NCBI GenBank assembly: GCA_016934225.1
Contig: JAFGTH010000163.1
Span: 1-6,949 of the forward strand
Direction of reading: 5' to 3'
Length of the DNA: 6,949 nucleotides
Source of the DNA: Lentisphaerota bacterium
GTDB taxonomy: Bacteria > Verrucomicrobiota > Kiritimatiellia > UBA8416 > JAFGTH01
Numbering within the stretch: the stretch's first letter is position 1; each line of letters starts with the position of its first letter. The notes under the pieces were generated by a model that saw nothing but the letters and a program-made list of their open reading frames with translations, did no database searches and was not told the origin of the DNA. Positions 5,137 to 6,949 of this stretch are shown here, in pieces. The translations under genes and the position numbers were made by a program.

Positions 5137-6949
5137 GGCGGCCATACCATAATGGTCACCAACGGAACATACAATGAACAGGTGATCTTTACCAGCGATC
5201 ATGCCGGCACAAACGGCGCGTATAACGTCATGGAAGGTGTTGATTATCCTGTGATTCAATCGCCGGACGGTAATGACTGTGTTCAGCTCAATCTGTCTAA
5301 GAATTTTGAAGTCAAAGGTTTCAAACTGACAGGAGCGACGACGGCGCAGAAATGCGCCATTCGGCTATATACCGACTATACCGGCAATACGGAAAATTAC
5401 ACTGTGGATGACTGTTGGATATATGGGAATACCTGGGGTATCAAGTCGCAGGCACACAGTCTGCAGGGCTGTGTCATTACGAATTGCGCTATTTTCCAAA
5501 ACAAAGGGCACGGCATTTATTTTATGCAAAATGCACAAGTGCCGATCATAAACTGCGCTATTGTAGCCAACGGTATAGCCGACGATCTCGACATAACTAC
5601 CAGTGGATATTACAGCATAAGCACCGCCAGTACGATCGAATTCAGAAACTGCGTGGTGGCGGGCAACGGCGGGTATGGTATTTTTGAAGCTTCTATCAGC
5701 CACGATGTTCTGATGACGAATTGTCTGGTTTACAAAAACGGATCAACCGATTTTTATGATTTCGACACGACCAATGCAATACGCGGCGCAGACGGCATTA
5801 ATGCATTGCCGGACTGCTCGGACAACATTTCTGAGGATCCGGGCTACATCAGCATGATAGATTTTGATCCGACCAAGGTGTATGAAGGTTCGCCGCTGGT
5901 AACGCATGGGATCGGTGTGAACGGTCTTACGACTTATCCCCGTTCGGATAAGACATACTATGTCGCGACAACCGGCAGTGACGCCAACACGAAGGAGCAG
6001 GCGCAGAACTCCGGAACGCCGTGGCAGACGATTCAGCATGCGGCTGACAACATGATTGCGGGTGATACGGTTCATGTTGCCGCAGGCACATATGGCGAGA
6101 CGGTAACGATCACCAATACGGGAGTGGAAGATTATCCGGTCCGGTTTATTGGGGAGACGGGCACGATTCTGGACGCGGGGACCTATGGGTTCTATATAAC
6201 CAATGCCGTGGGTGTAATAATTGAAGGATTTCAAGTAGCCAGCAATACATACGGCATAGCGTTAGCCTTTTCTTTTGGATGTCAAATTAACGACTGCGAT
6301 ATACATCATAATAGTTATGGATTGTATTTTTTCCGTAATTGCGGTGCCAATGATATCGTAAGATGCGACATTCATCACAACCCCACGATGAACATATTGG
6401 CTTTAAGCGGACAGGTATATGATTCCTGTGATCTTCACGATCATAGCGGATCATTTGCCACTGCAAGTCTCAAGCTGCAATACCGCAGATTTGAGGCGAG
6501 GAACTGCAATATTTATAACAACAACAACTACGGCGCTTATCATCATCAATTTGCCCATGGTCATTACTACAACTGCAATTTTTACAATAATAAAGTTGCG
6601 GTGTTTTTGGATTACGACAATGGCACTCCGACGCTGTGGAACTGTAATATTGTCAGTAATGGGATGGGAATATGGGAAGACGCCACCGCGGTGGACCCAG
6701 GTGTCTACTACTGCAATTTCCGGGATAATGGTACGAATTATTACGATTGGGATACGACCAGCAACTATACTGATATTGCGGATATGGAGGCTAATGTATC
6801 GCCTGCATACCTTACCAACAATATTGGTGTAGACCCGAAATTTGTTGACGCGGCGAACGGTGATTTTCAAATAGCCGAAGATTCCGGCTGTGTTGACAAG
6901 GGCACGGCGACCTCGCCGCTGGAGACAGATTATTTCGGCAACCCGCGCA
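5137..6949 (+). CDS. Right-handed beta-helix surface protein, main body (3' partial)
   Basis: This frame is open for 604 codons to the window edge and continues the segment at 4954-5136. Residues below are counted from ATG 4954. Module 1 (about 24-325) contains NGTY (70-73), coils with NC-x-hydrophobic-x-x-N repeats (for example NCAIFQN, NCAIVAN, NCVVAGN, NCLVYKN), then YDFDTT and a closing NISEDPGY...SPL...HG. Module 2 (from about 335) repeats the plan: YYVATTGSD, TPWQTIQHAAD, AAGTY at 376-380, coils such as CDIHHN, CNIYNN, CNFYNN and CNIVSN, then YDWDTT, NIGVDPKFVD, and DYFGNPR at the window end. This is the pectate-lyase-like parallel beta-helix architecture of secreted adhesins and polysaccharide-active proteins. 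No catalytic set was identified, so function is unknown. The C-terminus and any anchor lie outside. If translation restarted after the amber codon, ATG 5152 with AGGGCGG 10 nt upstream would be the site, but the product would lack a signal peptide. Confidence 0.75.
6280..6714 (+). repeat. Run of about 23-residue beta-helix rungs with a Cys ladder
   Basis: Within module 2, cysteines recur at residues 448, 471, 492, 518, 541, 564 and 587 (spacing 23, 21, 26, 23, 23, 23), usually in the pattern N/D/Y-C-D/N-hydrophobic followed by Asn or His three to four residues on. This is the periodicity of one helical turn, so the cysteines and asparagines should stack in ladders. The DNA repeats are too diverged to be seen as nucleotide repeats. 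Confidence 0.7.

Noticed and set aside
6513..6526. AAC triplet microsatellite
   Set aside because: Only four units, encoding an Asn run inside a loop of the beta-helix; no sign of phase variation.
6451..6870. Minus-strand and alternate-frame open frames inside the beta-helix gene (also 5365-5703, 5743-6234, 6419-6832)
   Set aside because: Low-complexity products rich in Ile, Val, Thr and Arg; they mirror the Asn/Asp/Tyr-rich coils of the real frame.

Overview
The window looks like chromosomal DNA of a moderate-GC bacterium. A housekeeping purine gene (guaA) and a metabolic gene pair are flanked by secreted or carbohydrate-binding proteins. The combination of a CBM9-like C-terminus, a Gfo/Idh/MocA oxidoreductase and a large modular right-handed beta-helix protein would fit the PVC superphylum (Lentisphaerota, Kiritimatiellota or Planctomycetota). 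That is inference from protein style, not proof. No mobile element, phage gene, CRISPR array, tRNA or rRNA was seen.

Layout. 1-180 (+) is the C-terminal end of a protein with a CBM9-like sugar-binding fold. It converges on guaA (243-1787, -), a complete GMP synthase. After a 151-bp gap come two more minus-strand genes that read towards guaA: a class III PLP aminotransferase (1939-3309) and, 21 bp upstream of it, a Gfo/Idh/MocA oxidoreductase (3331-4593). These two look like an operon with a promoter near 4626-4653. A 360-bp divergent intergenic region (4594-4953) separates them from a plus-strand gene that starts at 4954 and runs off the window.

The plus-strand gene encodes a secreted beta-helix protein. 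It has a signal peptide and two tandem modules, each with an N-terminal Trp/GTY cap, coils carrying an Asn-Cys ladder at about 23 residues per rung, and a closing DP...F motif. It carries one in-frame amber codon (TAG, 5134-5136) at codon 61, yet the same frame then stays open and family-like for 604 codons to the window edge. This is the most notable oddity here. A recent nonsense mutation, an assembly error, and readthrough all fit what can be seen.

How the genes may work together. The oxidoreductase and aminotransferase could oxidise a hydroxyl to a carbonyl and then aminate it, on an unknown substrate. guaA makes GMP and need not be functionally linked. The beta-helix protein and the CBM9-like end suggest an organism that works on or displays itself to polysaccharide. 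No unambiguous new system is visible; the candidates worth checking are the oxidoreductase-aminotransferase pair and the amber-interrupted surface protein.
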